This document shows positions 8,638 to 17,419 of a stretch of 64,000 bases of DNA, piece after piece. The notes beneath the pieces were generated by a model. It made no database searches. It was not told the origin of the DNA and saw only the letters and a program-made list of their open reading frames with translations. The translations under genes were made by a program, and so were the position numbers. Each line of letters begins with the position of its first letter. Position 1 is the stretch's first letter. Source of the stretch: Sphingomonas aracearum (lineage in GTDB: Bacteria; Pseudomonadota; Alphaproteobacteria; Sphingomonadales; Sphingomonadaceae); contig NZ_QQNB01000005.1 of assembly GCF_003345355.1 (NCBI RefSeq), positions 1-64,000 of the forward strand. Direction: 5' to 3'.

Positions 8638-9075
8638 ATGGGAGAGGTGTCGAGCTGCTGGTTCACGGTCGACGTCGAACCCGATGTCCATCTCGCCTGC
8701 TTCCGACTTGCTGGCACCTTCGCGGCCGAAGACGTTGAACGCCTGATTGCAGAACGCGACCGCGCTTTCGGTTCCCTGACCTCGGCACAGAACCGACACG
8801 TCGCTCTTGTCGACATCAGGAAGATGACGCCCCAGGGATTGAGTGGGTTCGCCGCCTTCGGCCAGCTCCTGATGCGGCAGGAACCGCGCGCCCTGCGCCT
8901 GGCCTTCCTGATCGTGACGAACCTAGCGAGCATGCAGGCGCAGCTCGCCGCGCATGGGCGCGGGGCGCAATTCTTCTTTGACGAGGCACAAGCGAGGACC
9001 TGGCTGCTTGCCCACAACGCCCCGCCTCTTGCATTCCCCTTCGTCGCACCCGCGAAAGCTCGGGAGGCGGGATAA
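8638..9075 (+). CDS. STAS-like hypothetical protein
   Basis: A 145-residue soluble protein. Its alternating strand/helix pattern (CFRLAGTFAAEDVERLIAE, HVALVDIRKMTPQGLSGF, RLAFLIVTNLASMQAQ, FFDEAQARTWL) resembles the SpoIIAA/STAS-like fold, including the typical C-terminal F-x-D-x-x-x-A-x-x-W-L pattern. It stands alone, without a partner kinase or phosphatase nearby. Function is unknown; the fold assignment is an inference from pattern only. Confidence 0.6.
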   Translation: MGEVSSCWFTVDVEPDVHLACFRLAGTFAAEDVERLIAERDRAFGSLTSAQNRHVALVDIRKMTPQGLSGFAAFGQLLMRQEPRALRLAFLIVTNLASMQAQLAAHGRGAQFFFDEAQARTWLLAHNAPPLAFPFVAPAKAREAG

Positions 9076-9438
9076 ACGACGGCTCTCGCCCCACCCGTTG
9101 TAGGACCGTAGTCGATCTCAGGCGCACTCGAGCCGCAAGGGTCTCGTGGAGCCGTTGCGCGACGCCCGGCTCTGGCCGATCAGGGTCCGGATTGCTCGAT
9201 CCTCTTTCGTCCGGCCGAGCGTATCGCCCGACTTCACGATCGGCCGAGCAACCCTGCCGCGTGTTCCGGAAATCGAGAATGGAGCGCCACAGCCCAGCCG
9301 CACGCCGCGAGCATGAGCCACAGCGCGAGCGGAAGCCGAGGAGTGCGCGCGTTCGGTGCCGTGCCCCACACAGACTCGCGATAGCTCTGCCAAGCTCGAT
9401 TGACTCGATGGCGACCACGATCCCGGGCCCGACCCAAT
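9076..9438. other. Intergenic stretch without a recognisable gene
   Basis: About 360 bp between convergent genes. Open frames on both strands have Arg/Ser/Ala-rich shadow-type translations. No hairpin with a U-tract, repeat or RNA motif was recognised. Confidence 0.4.
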
Positions 9439-9759
9439 CTACCCGGCTGCATAGAGGGCGATCGCCAGGGATATGCAGAAGATCGAGAGCCAGATCACGA
9501 TCTGGCTAAAGATGTGGAGGACGAGCCCCATCCAGCTGTAGCGACGGCGGAGCGCGATCCCGCTCGCGACCGCGACGAAGAACGCGATGGTGACGGGCAT
9601 CGAGATCGACGGAGAGCGCTTCAGGCTCGCCTCGACGATCGGCATCAGCCCGACCGCCATCACCAACATCCATGAGAACCCGAATACCGCCGTATCCGCG
9701 AGGTTCAGCTCGTCCAACGGGCTTTTCCGATCCTCTTGCCGGGGTTGCCGCGTCGCCAT
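9439..9759 (-). CDS. Small integral membrane protein
   Basis: A 106-residue protein. It has a charged N-terminus (MATRQPRQEDRKSPLDEL) and three probable transmembrane segments: VFGFSWMLVMAVGLMPIV, VTIAFFVAVASGIAL, and the C-terminal LVLHIFSQIVIWLSIFCISL. No family was recognised. It lies downstream of, and in the same direction as, the traG remnant, so it may belong to the conjugation region, but it is separated by a small plus-strand gene. Confidence 0.65.
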   Translation of the reverse strand: MATRQPRQEDRKSPLDELNLADTAVFGFSWMLVMAVGLMPIVEASLKRSPSISMPVTIAFFVAVASGIALRRRYSWMGLVLHIFSQIVIWLSIFCISLAIALYAAG

Positions 9760-9793
9760 TCAGCTGCTCCCTGCTCTGCTTGTGAACAAACCT

Positions 9794-9819
9794 CGAACCT
9801 TGTATGTTGGAAAGGTTCG
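9794..9819. promoter_or_regulatory. Inverted repeat upstream of a small membrane-protein gene
   Basis: CGAACCTT (9794-9801) and AAGGTTCG (9812-9819) form exact 8-bp arms around a 10-nt spacer. The right arm ends 12 bp before the ATG at 9832, and a GGAGG-like site follows it. The position suits an operator or a leader hairpin hiding the ribosome-binding site. Confidence 0.45.
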
Positions 9820-9831
9820 GAGGTTCGTCAC

Positions 9832-10014
9832 ATGCTGGACACGCACACTCTCTTGGTCACGCAGGACCGCCCGTCGGGGCCACTTCTGCTGATCGAAGAT
9901 GCGCCGGTGGTTGCCGACGCCGCTCAGACCCAGACTGTCGGGACCGTCATCGGCCAAATCCTTGGCTTCGCGCTCGTCATCGCTCTTGGCGTTTACATGA
10001 CGCTGGCAATCTAA
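9832..10014 (+). CDS. Small single-span membrane protein
   Basis: A 60-residue protein beginning MLDTHTLLVTQ, with one C-terminal transmembrane helix (TVIGQILGFALVIALGVYM). ATG at 9832 is preferred because CGGAGG lies 11 bp upstream and the longer frame runs through the inverted repeat. It points against both neighbouring genes. Function is unknown. Confidence 0.55.
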   Translation: MLDTHTLLVTQDRPSGPLLLIEDAPVVADAAQTQTVGTVIGQILGFALVIALGVYMTLAI

Positions 10015-10022
10015 CACCGCGA

Positions 10023-10799
10023 TCACTCCCGCAGCTTCGGATCGACGAAGAAGCCGCGATTGTGGTCGCGGTTAACCTCGCTCTGCACGTCGACGGAGCC
10101 CTGCGCAGCAAGGGTGCGCCCCGCGCGAGCCGCCGCTCGGTCGCCCTCAAGCTGCTCCCCACCCCTTTCGATGACCGCCTGTGCCGCTCCGGGGTTTCCA
10201 CCCCCAGGTCCAGCCGGGATGCCAGCCACGCCGTGCGGGCGGTACGATCCGCTTACGTCGGCCGCACTGTCGACCCCGGGCCTGTGGACCTGGACGAGGT
10301 CCGGCTCCTGCAGTCTCCCGGCGATCTCCTCTCGAATGCCGTCCTGCTTCTCGCGCATCCAACGTGTGATCATCTCGCCACGGACCGCCCGCTGATGATC
10401 GCTGAGGTCGGTCGCCCAGAGTTCCGGCGCGTCGAGGCCGGGATTGGAAACCTGCTGCGCCCGATACCACTGCGCGAGATCCTGGCTCATGTTCTCGCTC
10501 AACTGCATGCCGTGGGTCTCGGCGTAGCTGGCATCACGCGATAGCGACTGCGACAGTTCCTCCAGCTTCCGAGCCGTTTCGGTGTACGACCGCGCACGGG
10601 CGAGCGCCTGTTCGTGGGTCAGCGACGAGCTCGACGTGCTCGACGCGCGGCTGAACACCCCGGAACGGTCGTAGGTGCCGTCAGACGATGTTGCACCCGT
10701 ACCATTCGAGTGCTCATCCCGAACGCCGCTGCTGGAAGTGCTTGAGCTGTCCGAGGAGCGTGTGTTGTCAGTGCCGTGACGCAGCGTGTCTTGCTGGCT
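10023..10799 (-). pseudogene. traG: traG C-terminal remnant (F-type conjugation)
   Basis: Without its N-terminal part, this frame reads from 10799 to the stop at 10023 (258 codons). It has the features of the periplasmic C-terminal tail of F-type TraG: a Ser-rich linker, helical segments (TETARKLEELSQSLSRDASYA, LAQWYRAQQV) and a polar end (DHNRGFFVDPKLRE). Full TraG is around 900 residues or more and carries membrane spans needed for mating-pair stabilisation; those are missing. The frame simply continues upstream into the truncated traF sequence, with no start and no insertion sequence between them, so a deletion joined traF to traG at about 10,800. Confidence 0.7.
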
Positions 10800-11103
10800 C
10801 CCCGGGCATCCCGTAGACGATCTTGCCGAACATCTCCGGCTTGGAGCCGAAATGGCGGCGGACGAGATCGCTCTTGGGAGGCAGGAAGAAGACGTATTCG
10901 CCGCGCGTCGGCACCTGGTTCTTGTGGATGACGAACGCCCAGTTCGGCAGCGAGTCCGTGGTGTTGATCAAGAGGGCGTGCTTGTCGCGCCAGTCGCTGA
11001 TCGCACCGAGGATGACGCTGCCGGCGACGAACGCGCCGAACAGACCCCAGCGCAGCTTGCGGCCGCTGGCCCGGGGCGCGGGGTCACTGACCGCCGTTGC
11101 CAT
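10768..11103 (-). pseudogene. traF: Truncated traF, S26-type peptidase of conjugation
   Basis: An N-terminal membrane anchor (LRWGLFGAFVAGSVILGAI) is followed by the conserved block NTTDSLPNWAFVIHKN, whose Ser fits the catalytic nucleophile of RP4 TraF-like/S26 peptidases. KIVYGMPGE contains the likely catalytic Lys. The protein should continue for about another 70 residues, but after GMPGE the sequence changes to the traG tail in another frame (PARHAASRH, then stop). Its start overlaps the trbI stop by 20 bp. Such peptidases mature pilin or other transfer proteins; this copy is probably inactive. Confidence 0.75.
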
Positions 11104-11776
11104 TCGGACCTCCGAAGGTCGAAGTCATCGCCGCGGGCACGCCCGAGGGCACGCCCTGCATCGCAGACGGCACCTGCATCGGCTGCTGCCCGCCGGCGAC
11201 AGGTGGCGCCGCCGACATCGGATCGATCGTCGCGCCGCCCCCGGCCATCGCGGGCGGGACGGCATAGGCCTGCGGAACCGCCGCCGCGGCAGGGGCGAGC
11301 TGCTGCTGAAGCTGCTGCATCTCCTGCGCGCTCGCCGGACGCGGCTGGTGAACGCCGCTCGCATAGACCGCCTTCTTCAGGCTGTCGGTGATGTCCGGCA
11401 CGTTCTCGGTGAGCACCGCCTCGCCGACGAGGACCACCTGACCCTTGGCGCTGCGCCGCTGGATCTCGTGCTTGAGCGACGACATGAAGGTCCGCATCTC
11501 GGCCTCGACCTGCGCGGGTGGCGACGCGGCGCGGGCCTGGGCGGTCACATATTCGCCGACGATGCTGGAGAGGCTCGCCTTGACGATATGCTCCTCGCGC
11601 GGAGCGACGAGCGCCTTCGTCACCCACATCGACCACATCAGCGCGACCACGAGCGCTGCGCCCAGGACGAGCTGCGCGCGGGTGAACCCGCCGAACCCGC
11701 GCTTGGCGCGGACGACCGGCGCCGGGGCGGCGGAGTTCGCGGGGGAAGGGAGGTCGAGTTCGGGCTGGTCAGCCAT
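11084..11776 (-). CDS. trbI: F-type conjugal transfer protein TrbI
   Basis: A 230-residue protein with an N-terminal cytoplasmic stretch, one transmembrane segment (QLVLGAALVVALMWSMWV) and a periplasmic TrbI_Ftype core (IVKASLSSIVGEYV, RRSAKGQVVLVGEAVLTENV, ITDSLKKAVY). The C-terminus is rich in Gln, Pro and Ala. In F-like systems TrbI lies between traC and traW and influences pilus retraction. Here it sits between the traC remnant/membrane protein and traF, as in pNL1-like clusters. The gene itself appears intact although its partners are damaged. Confidence 0.8.
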   Translation of the reverse strand: MADQPELDLPSPANSAAPAPVVRAKRGFGGFTRAQLVLGAALVVALMWSMWVTKALVAPREEHIVKASLSSIVGEYVTAQARAASPPAQVEAEMRTFMSSLKHEIQRRSAKGQVVLVGEAVLTENVPDITDSLKKAVYASGVHQPRPASAQEMQQLQQQLAPAAAAVPQAYAVPPAMAGGGATIDPMSAAPPVAGGQQPMQVPSAMQGVPSGVPAAMTSTFGGPNGNGGQ

Positions 11777-12128
11777 TGGCCTTGCTCCGCTTGGGGTCGC
11801 GCGAGGGGAGGATGCTGTGGCGGCGGAAGAAGATGACCGCGGCCGACAGAGCCAGGTGCGCGACGATGAGGACGTGCTTGAAGGAGGCGATACGCGCCGC
11901 GTCGGCCGCGACGTACCGGCTCGCCATGTTGTTGAGCTGGTGCATCATGCCGTCGACTGAGAGACCGCCGATCGCGAGGAAGAACAGGACGAACAGCCCC
12001 CAGGTGATCAGGAGCGTGGTCGCCAGGAACCCCGCCATGTGCAGGTAAAAGTAGAGGAGGAAGCCGACGTCGACCTTAGGCCGGGGGGCCTTCGTAGCGC
12101 CGTCGACGACTGCCGGGATCGTCGCCAT
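11769..12128 (-). CDS. Membrane protein of the conjugation cluster
   Basis: A 119-residue protein with three probable transmembrane segments (GFLLYFYLHMAGFLATTLLI, LFVLFFLAIGG, VLIVAHLALSAAVIFF). ATG at 12128 is chosen because GGAG lies 8 bp upstream; GTG at 12137 is an alternative. It starts just after the traC remnant stop and overlaps the trbI start by 8 bp, so it belongs to the transfer operon. Specific function is unknown. Confidence 0.7.
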   Translation of the reverse strand: MATIPAVVDGATKAPRPKVDVGFLLYFYLHMAGFLATTLLITWGLFVLFFLAIGGLSVDGMMHQLNNMASRYVAADAARIASFKHVLIVAHLALSAAVIFFRRHSILPSRDPKRSKANG

Positions 12129-12133
12129 GAAGA

Positions 12134-12445
12134 TCACTCCGCCGCGATGGCGGCCGGTTCATCGGCAGGCATCGCCCATTTCTCGGGGTTGTCGGGGTAG
12201 GCGATCCGCTCGATCGCCTGGTCCATCGTGAGGCCTTGCGCCACCAGCGCCTCGATCGCCGCGAACGTGCGCGGGCTCGACGAGAACAGCGCGGCCGAGA
12301 AGGGATCGAGAACGAGCCGGCCGACCGCCAGCGTCTCCGGCCCCTTGATCATGATGTCCGAATATTCGAAGCCGTTGCGCTTGAGCGAGCGCAGGAGCGC
12401 GTCCGTATAGTCGTCCATCTCGAAGCGATCGTGCTTCTTGAAGTC
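12134..12445 (-). pseudogene. traC: traC C-terminal remnant (VirB4-like ATPase)
   Basis: About 100 codons (from DFKKHDRFEMDDY to the stop at 12134) show the C-terminal pattern of F-type TraC: ETLAVGRLVLDPFSAALFSS followed by a short helix (TMDQAIERIA). TraC is the roughly 800-900-residue ATPase for pilus assembly; all nucleotide-binding motifs are lost. Upstream, this frame runs directly into the helicase gene, which is read in another frame through the same DNA. The junction lies near 12,446 and carries no insertion sequence. Confidence 0.65.
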
Positions 12446-15400
12446 GGCTATGGACGGCGACCTTTCCCGACTTAGCGTTCTTCATCGGGATGGCCGTCCC
12501 GTCCGCCTCGACGATGCGGAGGATCCGCTCGAGCGTCACGGGGTTGCGGCGTCGCTCGATCTCGATCGTCAGGAGGTGGGACGTGGCCCCGCTCACGGGG
12601 TCGGTGCGGAGCAGCGTGTCGTCGCGGACCGTCGCCCGGTCGACCATGATCGTCTCAACACCGACGTCGAGCGTGCCGGCATCCCGCGCCGCGGCGATGC
12701 GGGTTTCGACAAGCGCCAGGAACTCGTCGAAGATGCGGTTCTGCAGGTCGATCGGCAGGGCGAGGAGGCGGTTCAACCAGCGCTGGATCGGGGGCAGCTC
12801 TTCCTTCAGCACGCCATCTTGGTCGCAGAGCTCGAGGCCGGTGCGATCCTGGAACTCGCCGAGCGTGGTGCTGGTCAGCTTGCCCGCGTGGAGCAGGTGG
12901 AACCAGCTGATGAGCGCGGCGCAGGCGTACTCGCTTTCGAGGTTGTCGGCCGGGTCGAACAGGTTCTGCCCGCCTGTCTGCCGCTGGCCGCGGGTCAGCG
13001 CGCCGAGGCTGTCGAGGCGGCGGGCGATGGTGCTGGTGAAGCGCAGCTCGCCCTTGCAGTCGGTCGTGACGGGCCGGAACAGCGGCGAGCAGGCCTGATG
13101 CGTGCGGTGGGTGCGCCCGAGGCCCTGGATGGCCCGGTCGGCGCGCCAGCCCGGCTCCAGCAGGAGGTGGACGCGCTGCTGCTGGTTCTTGGCATCGAGC
13201 GAGGCGTGGTAGGACCGGCCGGTGCCACCCGCGTCCGAGAAGACGAGGACGCGCTTGCGCCCTTCCATGAACGCCGATGCCTCGACCTGGCTGGTCCGCG
13301 TCGAGCGCGACTCGAGCTTCTGGCCGCCATCGCCGCGGCTGACGAGGCGCTTGGTGCGGCCCGTGATCTCTGCGACGTTGTCGTGCCCGAAATGCTCCAG
13401 CATGGCGTCCAGCGCCGACATGATCGGGGGCAGCGCGCAGAGGTGCTCGATCAGGCGCTCGCGCGCCGCTTCGGCCTCCGGGTTGTAGACCGCGTTGCCG
13501 TCGTCATCGACCATCGGCATCGAGCGCGCGGTGCCGGTGTCGTCGGTGAAGACCTTCATCTGCCGGGTCGGGAAAGCCCGCTGCAGGTAGTCGATGACGT
13601 ATTCCCGCGGCGAGAGGTCGATCTCCAGGTCCGCGCGCTCGTCGGGGCTGAGTTCGCCGAGACGCCGGTTGAGGATCGATTCCGCGGTGGTGACGAGCTG
13701 GAGCACGACCGACTTGCCATCGGTTAGGTGTTCCTCGACCGCGGCGATGACGGTGGGCAGCTTCAGGCTGAGAAGTACCTGGCCGAAGAAGCGCTGCTTG
13801 GTCGACTCGAACCGCGAGCGTGCCGACGCCTTCGCCCCGCTGTTGAGCGTCGCGTTCTCGAGCGCGTCGACGACGCCGGTGAGCTCGAGCGCCTGCTCCA
13901 TGTTGCGGTGGATGATCCCCCACGCATCGGCATAGGTGTCGTAGATCTTGATCTGGTCGGGGGTGAGCGCGTGCTTCAGGATGTCGTACTCGACACCGGC
14001 GAAGCTGAGCGCGCGCGCCATGTAGAGGCCGGTCGCCTTGAGGTCGCGCGCGACCAGCTCCATCGCCGCGATCCCGCCCTTGCGGATGCCGCTGATGAAC
14101 TGCTCGCGGTCGGCGAAGGCGGTCTCCGGCCCCCAGAGCCCGAGCCGCACGGCGTAGGCGAGGTTGTTCACGTCGCTGGCCCCGGTCGCCGATGCGTAGA
14201 GCACGCGGGCGCCTGGCAGGTGGTTCTGGAGGAGCACTCCGCAGATCCCCTGCTGCGACCCCTTCTTGGCCCCCAGCGCGCCCTCCCCGCCGGCGACGCC
14301 GCCCATCTCGTGCGCCTCGTCGAACGCGATCACGCCGTCGAAGTCCTCGCGGGCCCAGTCGATGAGCTGCTTCAGGCGGGTGTGGTCGCTCCTCGCCGAT
14401 CGGAGCGCCGGATAGGTCACGAAGATGACGCCCTGGTCGAGCTTGACCACGTCGTCGATCTTCCAGTTGGTGAGGGGCTGGATGTCGGCCGACATGCCGC
14501 CCAATGCGGTCCAGTCGCGCCGCGCGTCCTCCAGCAGCGGCTCGTTCTTGGTGATCCAGATGTGCCGGCGCCGGCCCTGGAGCCAGTTGTCGAGGATGCA
14601 GGCGGCGATCTGCCGCCCCTTGCCCGCGCCCGTGCCGTCACCCAGGAAGAAGCCCTTCCGGTACTCGCGGCCGTCGTCGGCAAGCTCAAGCCCGACGCCT
14701 TCCTTGCTGGGGCGGAATTTGCCCGGCAGTATCTGGGTCCAGGCGTCGCCGGCGTAGACGACGGTTTCGAGCTGCGAGGCGGACAGAAGCCGATCGGCGA
14801 CGGTGCGCTCGGGCAAGCGCGGGACATGGTGGGGGACCGGCGCCGGGATCGATCCCATCGCGACGGACTCGACCAGCGCCGTCGGATGCTCGCCGGCGGT
14901 CGTGAACACGAGGCGGCTCGGACGGTATGGGAGATAGACGCCGGTCTGCTCGAGGATCGGCGCGGGGGTGTCCAGCGGCGTGAACTCGACGGGCAGGACC
15001 TCGTTGCGGGTCGGGGCGTGGAACGCGCGGGGCTCGGCCGGGCGGGTGCTCTTCACGGCTCGGAACAATGTCGTGGTCCCGGTCTTGCGGACCGGGGGCG
15101 CCGGCACGTCCATCTTCGGCTTCAGCCGGTCGATGATCGTGAGGACGTCGAGGAACTCCGCGACGGAGGATCTCTGGATCGTGGACGGCACATTGGTCCC
15201 GGGCGCCTTGTCGATGACGTAGAGGCGCACGGCGATCGACGTGCCGTGCTTGGCGTAGCACTTCTCGAGGCGTAGGGAGGTCCGCACCGCCACGTCGCGC
15301 AGCGTCGCCCCGTAGAGGTCGCGGAGGCGAGCGCTCGGGCCGAACCAGTCGGGCATGATTGCCACAAGGCGACCGCCCGTCCGGAGCCGGCGCAACGCCG

Positions 15401-16049
15401 CCTGCAGATGGCGCACGGCCGCGAGATCGTCGGCCCCGCGGCCGAGCGATCGGGAGAACGGCGGGTTCATCAGCACCAGTGTCGGGCGTTCGGATGCCGC
15501 CATCAGCGAAGTGATCGCCGCGCCGTCGTGCCCCGAAATCTGGGCACCGGGGAAGCTGTGGGCGAGCCGGGAGCGTCGGGCGGGGTCGAGCTCGTTCAGC
15601 TGTAGAGTGACGTCCTGGCGCAGCTGGGCCACGAGGAGGCCATTGCCGGCGCTGGGTTCTAGCACGACGTCGCCGGGCTGTGCATTGGCGAGGAGGACGG
15701 CGAGCGCGGCGATGTCGGCCGGCGTCGAGAACTGCTGCCACTCGAGCTGCTCCTCGCTCCTGACCGTCTGGGTCGGCAGGTTCGCCATCAGGCGGATCGG
15801 AGCCCTGACGTCGGCGAGCGCCTGGAGCTCATAGGGCCGCGTCCGCAGGTGGAGCGCGAGGGCGTGCTCCAGCACCTCGAAACTTTCGCGCTGTGTCCAG
15901 CGGCCCTGTGCGTCGCTGCCGCCATAGGCCTCCGTCATCGCAGCGTTGAGAAGGGCGCGGGTGATCGTCTCACCCGACCGGAATCGATCCTGCAGCAGGA
16001 GCGCGGCGCATCGGTCGGCGTTCGCTGCCGTCGAGAAAAGGTCGGTCAT
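12159..16049 (-). CDS. Strawberry-notch-type helicase/methylase, C-terminally truncated
   Basis: A 1296-codon frame. The N-terminal part looks like a methyltransferase (VVLEPSAGNGLLVAQL; LVLMNPPFSRS). Then comes an SNO/SF2 helicase: Walker A-like GDGTGAGKGRQ, DEAH box VIAFDEAHEMGG, and C-terminal motifs FSDAGGTGRSYH and AIQGLGRTHR. ATG at 16049 follows AGGAG by 6 bp. After GKVAVHS (about 12,446) the reading frame becomes Arg/Gly-rich and out of frame with traC, so the natural C-terminal domain is missing and the last ~95 residues are spurious. Homologues are large plasmid-encoded proteins of uncertain role in DNA transfer or anti-restriction. This copy is likely impaired. Confidence 0.75.
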   Translation of the reverse strand: MTDLFSTAANADRCAALLLQDRFRSGETITRALLNAAMTEAYGGSDAQGRWTQRESFEVLEHALALHLRTRPYELQALADVRAPIRLMANLPTQTVRSEEQLEWQQFSTPADIAALAVLLANAQPGDVVLEPSAGNGLLVAQLRQDVTLQLNELDPARRSRLAHSFPGAQISGHDGAAITSLMAASERPTLVLMNPPFSRSLGRGADDLAAVRHLQAALRRLRTGGRLVAIMPDWFGPSARLRDLYGATLRDVAVRTSLRLEKCYAKHGTSIAVRLYVIDKAPGTNVPSTIQRSSVAEFLDVLTIIDRLKPKMDVPAPPVRKTGTTTLFRAVKSTRPAEPRAFHAPTRNEVLPVEFTPLDTPAPILEQTGVYLPYRPSRLVFTTAGEHPTALVESVAMGSIPAPVPHHVPRLPERTVADRLLSASQLETVVYAGDAWTQILPGKFRPSKEGVGLELADDGREYRKGFFLGDGTGAGKGRQIAACILDNWLQGRRRHIWITKNEPLLEDARRDWTALGGMSADIQPLTNWKIDDVVKLDQGVIFVTYPALRSARSDHTRLKQLIDWAREDFDGVIAFDEAHEMGGVAGGEGALGAKKGSQQGICGVLLQNHLPGARVLYASATGASDVNNLAYAVRLGLWGPETAFADREQFISGIRKGGIAAMELVARDLKATGLYMARALSFAGVEYDILKHALTPDQIKIYDTYADAWGIIHRNMEQALELTGVVDALENATLNSGAKASARSRFESTKQRFFGQVLLSLKLPTVIAAVEEHLTDGKSVVLQLVTTAESILNRRLGELSPDERADLEIDLSPREYVIDYLQRAFPTRQMKVFTDDTGTARSMPMVDDDGNAVYNPEAEAARERLIEHLCALPPIMSALDAMLEHFGHDNVAEITGRTKRLVSRGDGGQKLESRSTRTSQVEASAFMEGRKRVLVFSDAGGTGRSYHASLDAKNQQQRVHLLLEPGWRADRAIQGLGRTHRTHQACSPLFRPVTTDCKGELRFTSTIARRLDSLGALTRGQRQTGGQNLFDPADNLESEYACAALISWFHLLHAGKLTSTTLGEFQDRTGLELCDQDGVLKEELPPIQRWLNRLLALPIDLQNRIFDEFLALVETRIAAARDAGTLDVGVETIMVDRATVRDDTLLRTDPVSGATSHLLTIEIERRRNPVTLERILRIVEADGTAIPMKNAKSGKVAVHSRLQEARSLRDGRLYGRAPALAQAQRLRIFGHHDQGAGDAGGRPARSRSLLGRAVLVEPAHVRGDRGAGGARPHDGPGDRADRLPRQPREMGDACR

Positions 16050-16084
16050 GGGGGTCTCCTGGATCGGCCGCCAAATCGGCAGCA

Positions 16085-16948
16085 TTACCCTCTCGACCCC
16101 CCTCCCCTTTCCCGTTCGCGCTCGAGAACGAGCGCCCAATCCTTGAGAGGCTTGGGAGGCGGCGCGCGCCGGATGGTCAGGTCAGGGCGCGCATAATGCG
16201 CTTCAGCGCGGTTGGCCGCACTCGCGCCTTCGGGATCGTTGTCCTCCGCGATCAGGAGCGTCTCTACGCCTGACGGCAAGCGGAGCTGGTCAAGGCGCCG
16301 TGCGCCGAGGCTTGCCCAGCAGGGCACGCCATGAATCGCTGTGAAGGCCGCGGCGGTCTCGAAACCTTCGGCGATCGCGAGGATGTCGCCGGCGGGCGCA
16401 TAACCTTGCCATGCCCCCTGCCCCGGTTGCCCGAGCATGACCTTGCAGTCGTAGCGACCGCTCGCCGGGTCGATAAAGATCCTTTGAAAAGCCACAAGGC
16501 GGCGAGATTCACGAACCCCGACGAGCAGCGCTGGTCGGAAGACGGTGCGGGGCTTGGGCCCTAGCGGACAGCGCGGGTGGAAGCGGAGATCTGCCGGACC
16601 GTGAGCGATGTATCGGCCTTGAAGGTAGCGCTCCGCGAGCGTTCCATTGATCGAAAGCGCTTGGTCCCACAGCCGCTTCACGTTGCCGGTGCGCCGCAGG
16701 TCGGCTTTGGGCGTGTCGAAGCGCTGCCTGAGCGGTATGCGATGCAGCTCGCGCAGGATGTCCTGAGGTGAGCAGCCGGCGAAGCACGTGACCAAGATCC
16801 CGCGATCGCCCTGCCGGATGGACAAGCTCGGCGTCCGATCCGTGTGAGCTGGGCATCGAGCAGTCGCAACATAACCGTGCCAGGAGCCGCCGAGAGCGCC
16901 GACCAGATCGACAAGGTGCTGCGTGGGTGGTCTTGCGGTCAGCGGCAT
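16085..16948 (-). CDS. Toprim/CHC2-like primase domain protein
   Basis: A 287-residue protein. A CHC2-like zinc-binding element occurs near the N-terminus (RCPAHTDRTPSLSI ... VTCFAGCSPQ), then a linker, then a toprim-like module (DILAIAEGFETAAAF, VETLLIAEDNDPEG) with the acidic residues expected for metal binding. Such plasmid toprim proteins resemble the primase part of DnaG or P4 alpha. It is transcribed with the downstream helicase gene (36 bp between stop and start). A G-rich GGGGAGGGGGG tract precedes both genes. Confidence 0.8.
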   Translation of the reverse strand: MPLTARPPTQHLVDLVGALGGSWHGYVATARCPAHTDRTPSLSIRQGDRGILVTCFAGCSPQDILRELHRIPLRQRFDTPKADLRRTGNVKRLWDQALSINGTLAERYLQGRYIAHGPADLRFHPRCPLGPKPRTVFRPALLVGVRESRRLVAFQRIFIDPASGRYDCKVMLGQPGQGAWQGYAPAGDILAIAEGFETAAAFTAIHGVPCWASLGARRLDQLRLPSGVETLLIAEDNDPEGASAANRAEAHYARPDLTIRRAPPPKPLKDWALVLERERERGGGSRG

Positions 16949-17419
16949 GGCTCATCTCCTGGGTCATGCCTTCGACCCCCCCTCCCCTTCTTCATCTCTA
17001 AAATCGTTAAAACCGCCGCTGCGCCAGCAGCGGAAGTGATTCAGTGATTCTCCAGATTCTGATTCGGGCTAGATTAGCGGCGCGTTTTCAGGCGGTTGTG
17101 CGCTCCTACCTGACCGGATGGGGGATTATACCTGACCTTTCGGGGGCGTTGACCTGCCGAATCGGGGGCACAATCCTGACCGGCTGGGGACATCCTGTCC
17201 TCTTGGGGTCAACTATTCGCTTCGGCTTATATTCGCTCCAAACAGTCCCCGAGCACAAGAAAACAGCCGCAGCGAGCGACTCGCGCAATCCCGTCGATCG
17301 CGCCCCCTTGGCTTCTGCCGACATTCCTGACCTCTTGGGGGGCAAGCCTAGGGCGCCTTACCTGTCCTGTCTTGACGCGGGCGGTCAGGTCAGGCAGCCA
17401 TCGCGTGGGAGCGTGTGCG
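16949..17419. other. Putative oriV / rep control region
   Basis: A 470-bp non-coding region between the divergent toprim and rep genes. It contains the iteron array, a GGGGAGGGGGG tract at about 16973-16990 (minus-strand leader of the toprim gene), and AT-richer DNA around 17010-17080. Near 17385-17395 two overlapping reverse copies of the iteron core (GTCAGGTCAGG) lie close to the rep start and could serve autoregulation. The origin assignment is inferred from context. Confidence 0.6.
17109..17209. repeat. Replication iterons (five units, 22-bp period)
   Basis: Five variants of CCTGACCnnnTnGGGG begin at 17109, 17131, 17153, 17175 and 17194; the first four are exactly 22 bp apart. A further copy (CCTGACCTCTTGGGGG) occurs at 17326-17341, just before the rep gene. 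Direct repeats of this spacing upstream of a Rep_3-type initiator are the usual iterons of oriV and also mediate copy-number control. Confidence 0.8.

Noticed and set aside
9118..9393. Minus-strand open frame in the 9.1-9.4 kb gap
   Set aside because: Ser/Arg/Gly-rich translation without a ribosome-binding site or domain; overlapping frames on the other strand look the same, typical of high-GC shadow frames.
12438..15275. Long plus-strand frames opposite the helicase gene
   Set aside because: Arg/Val/Glu-rich antisense shadows with no domain; the minus strand carries clear helicase and methylase motifs.
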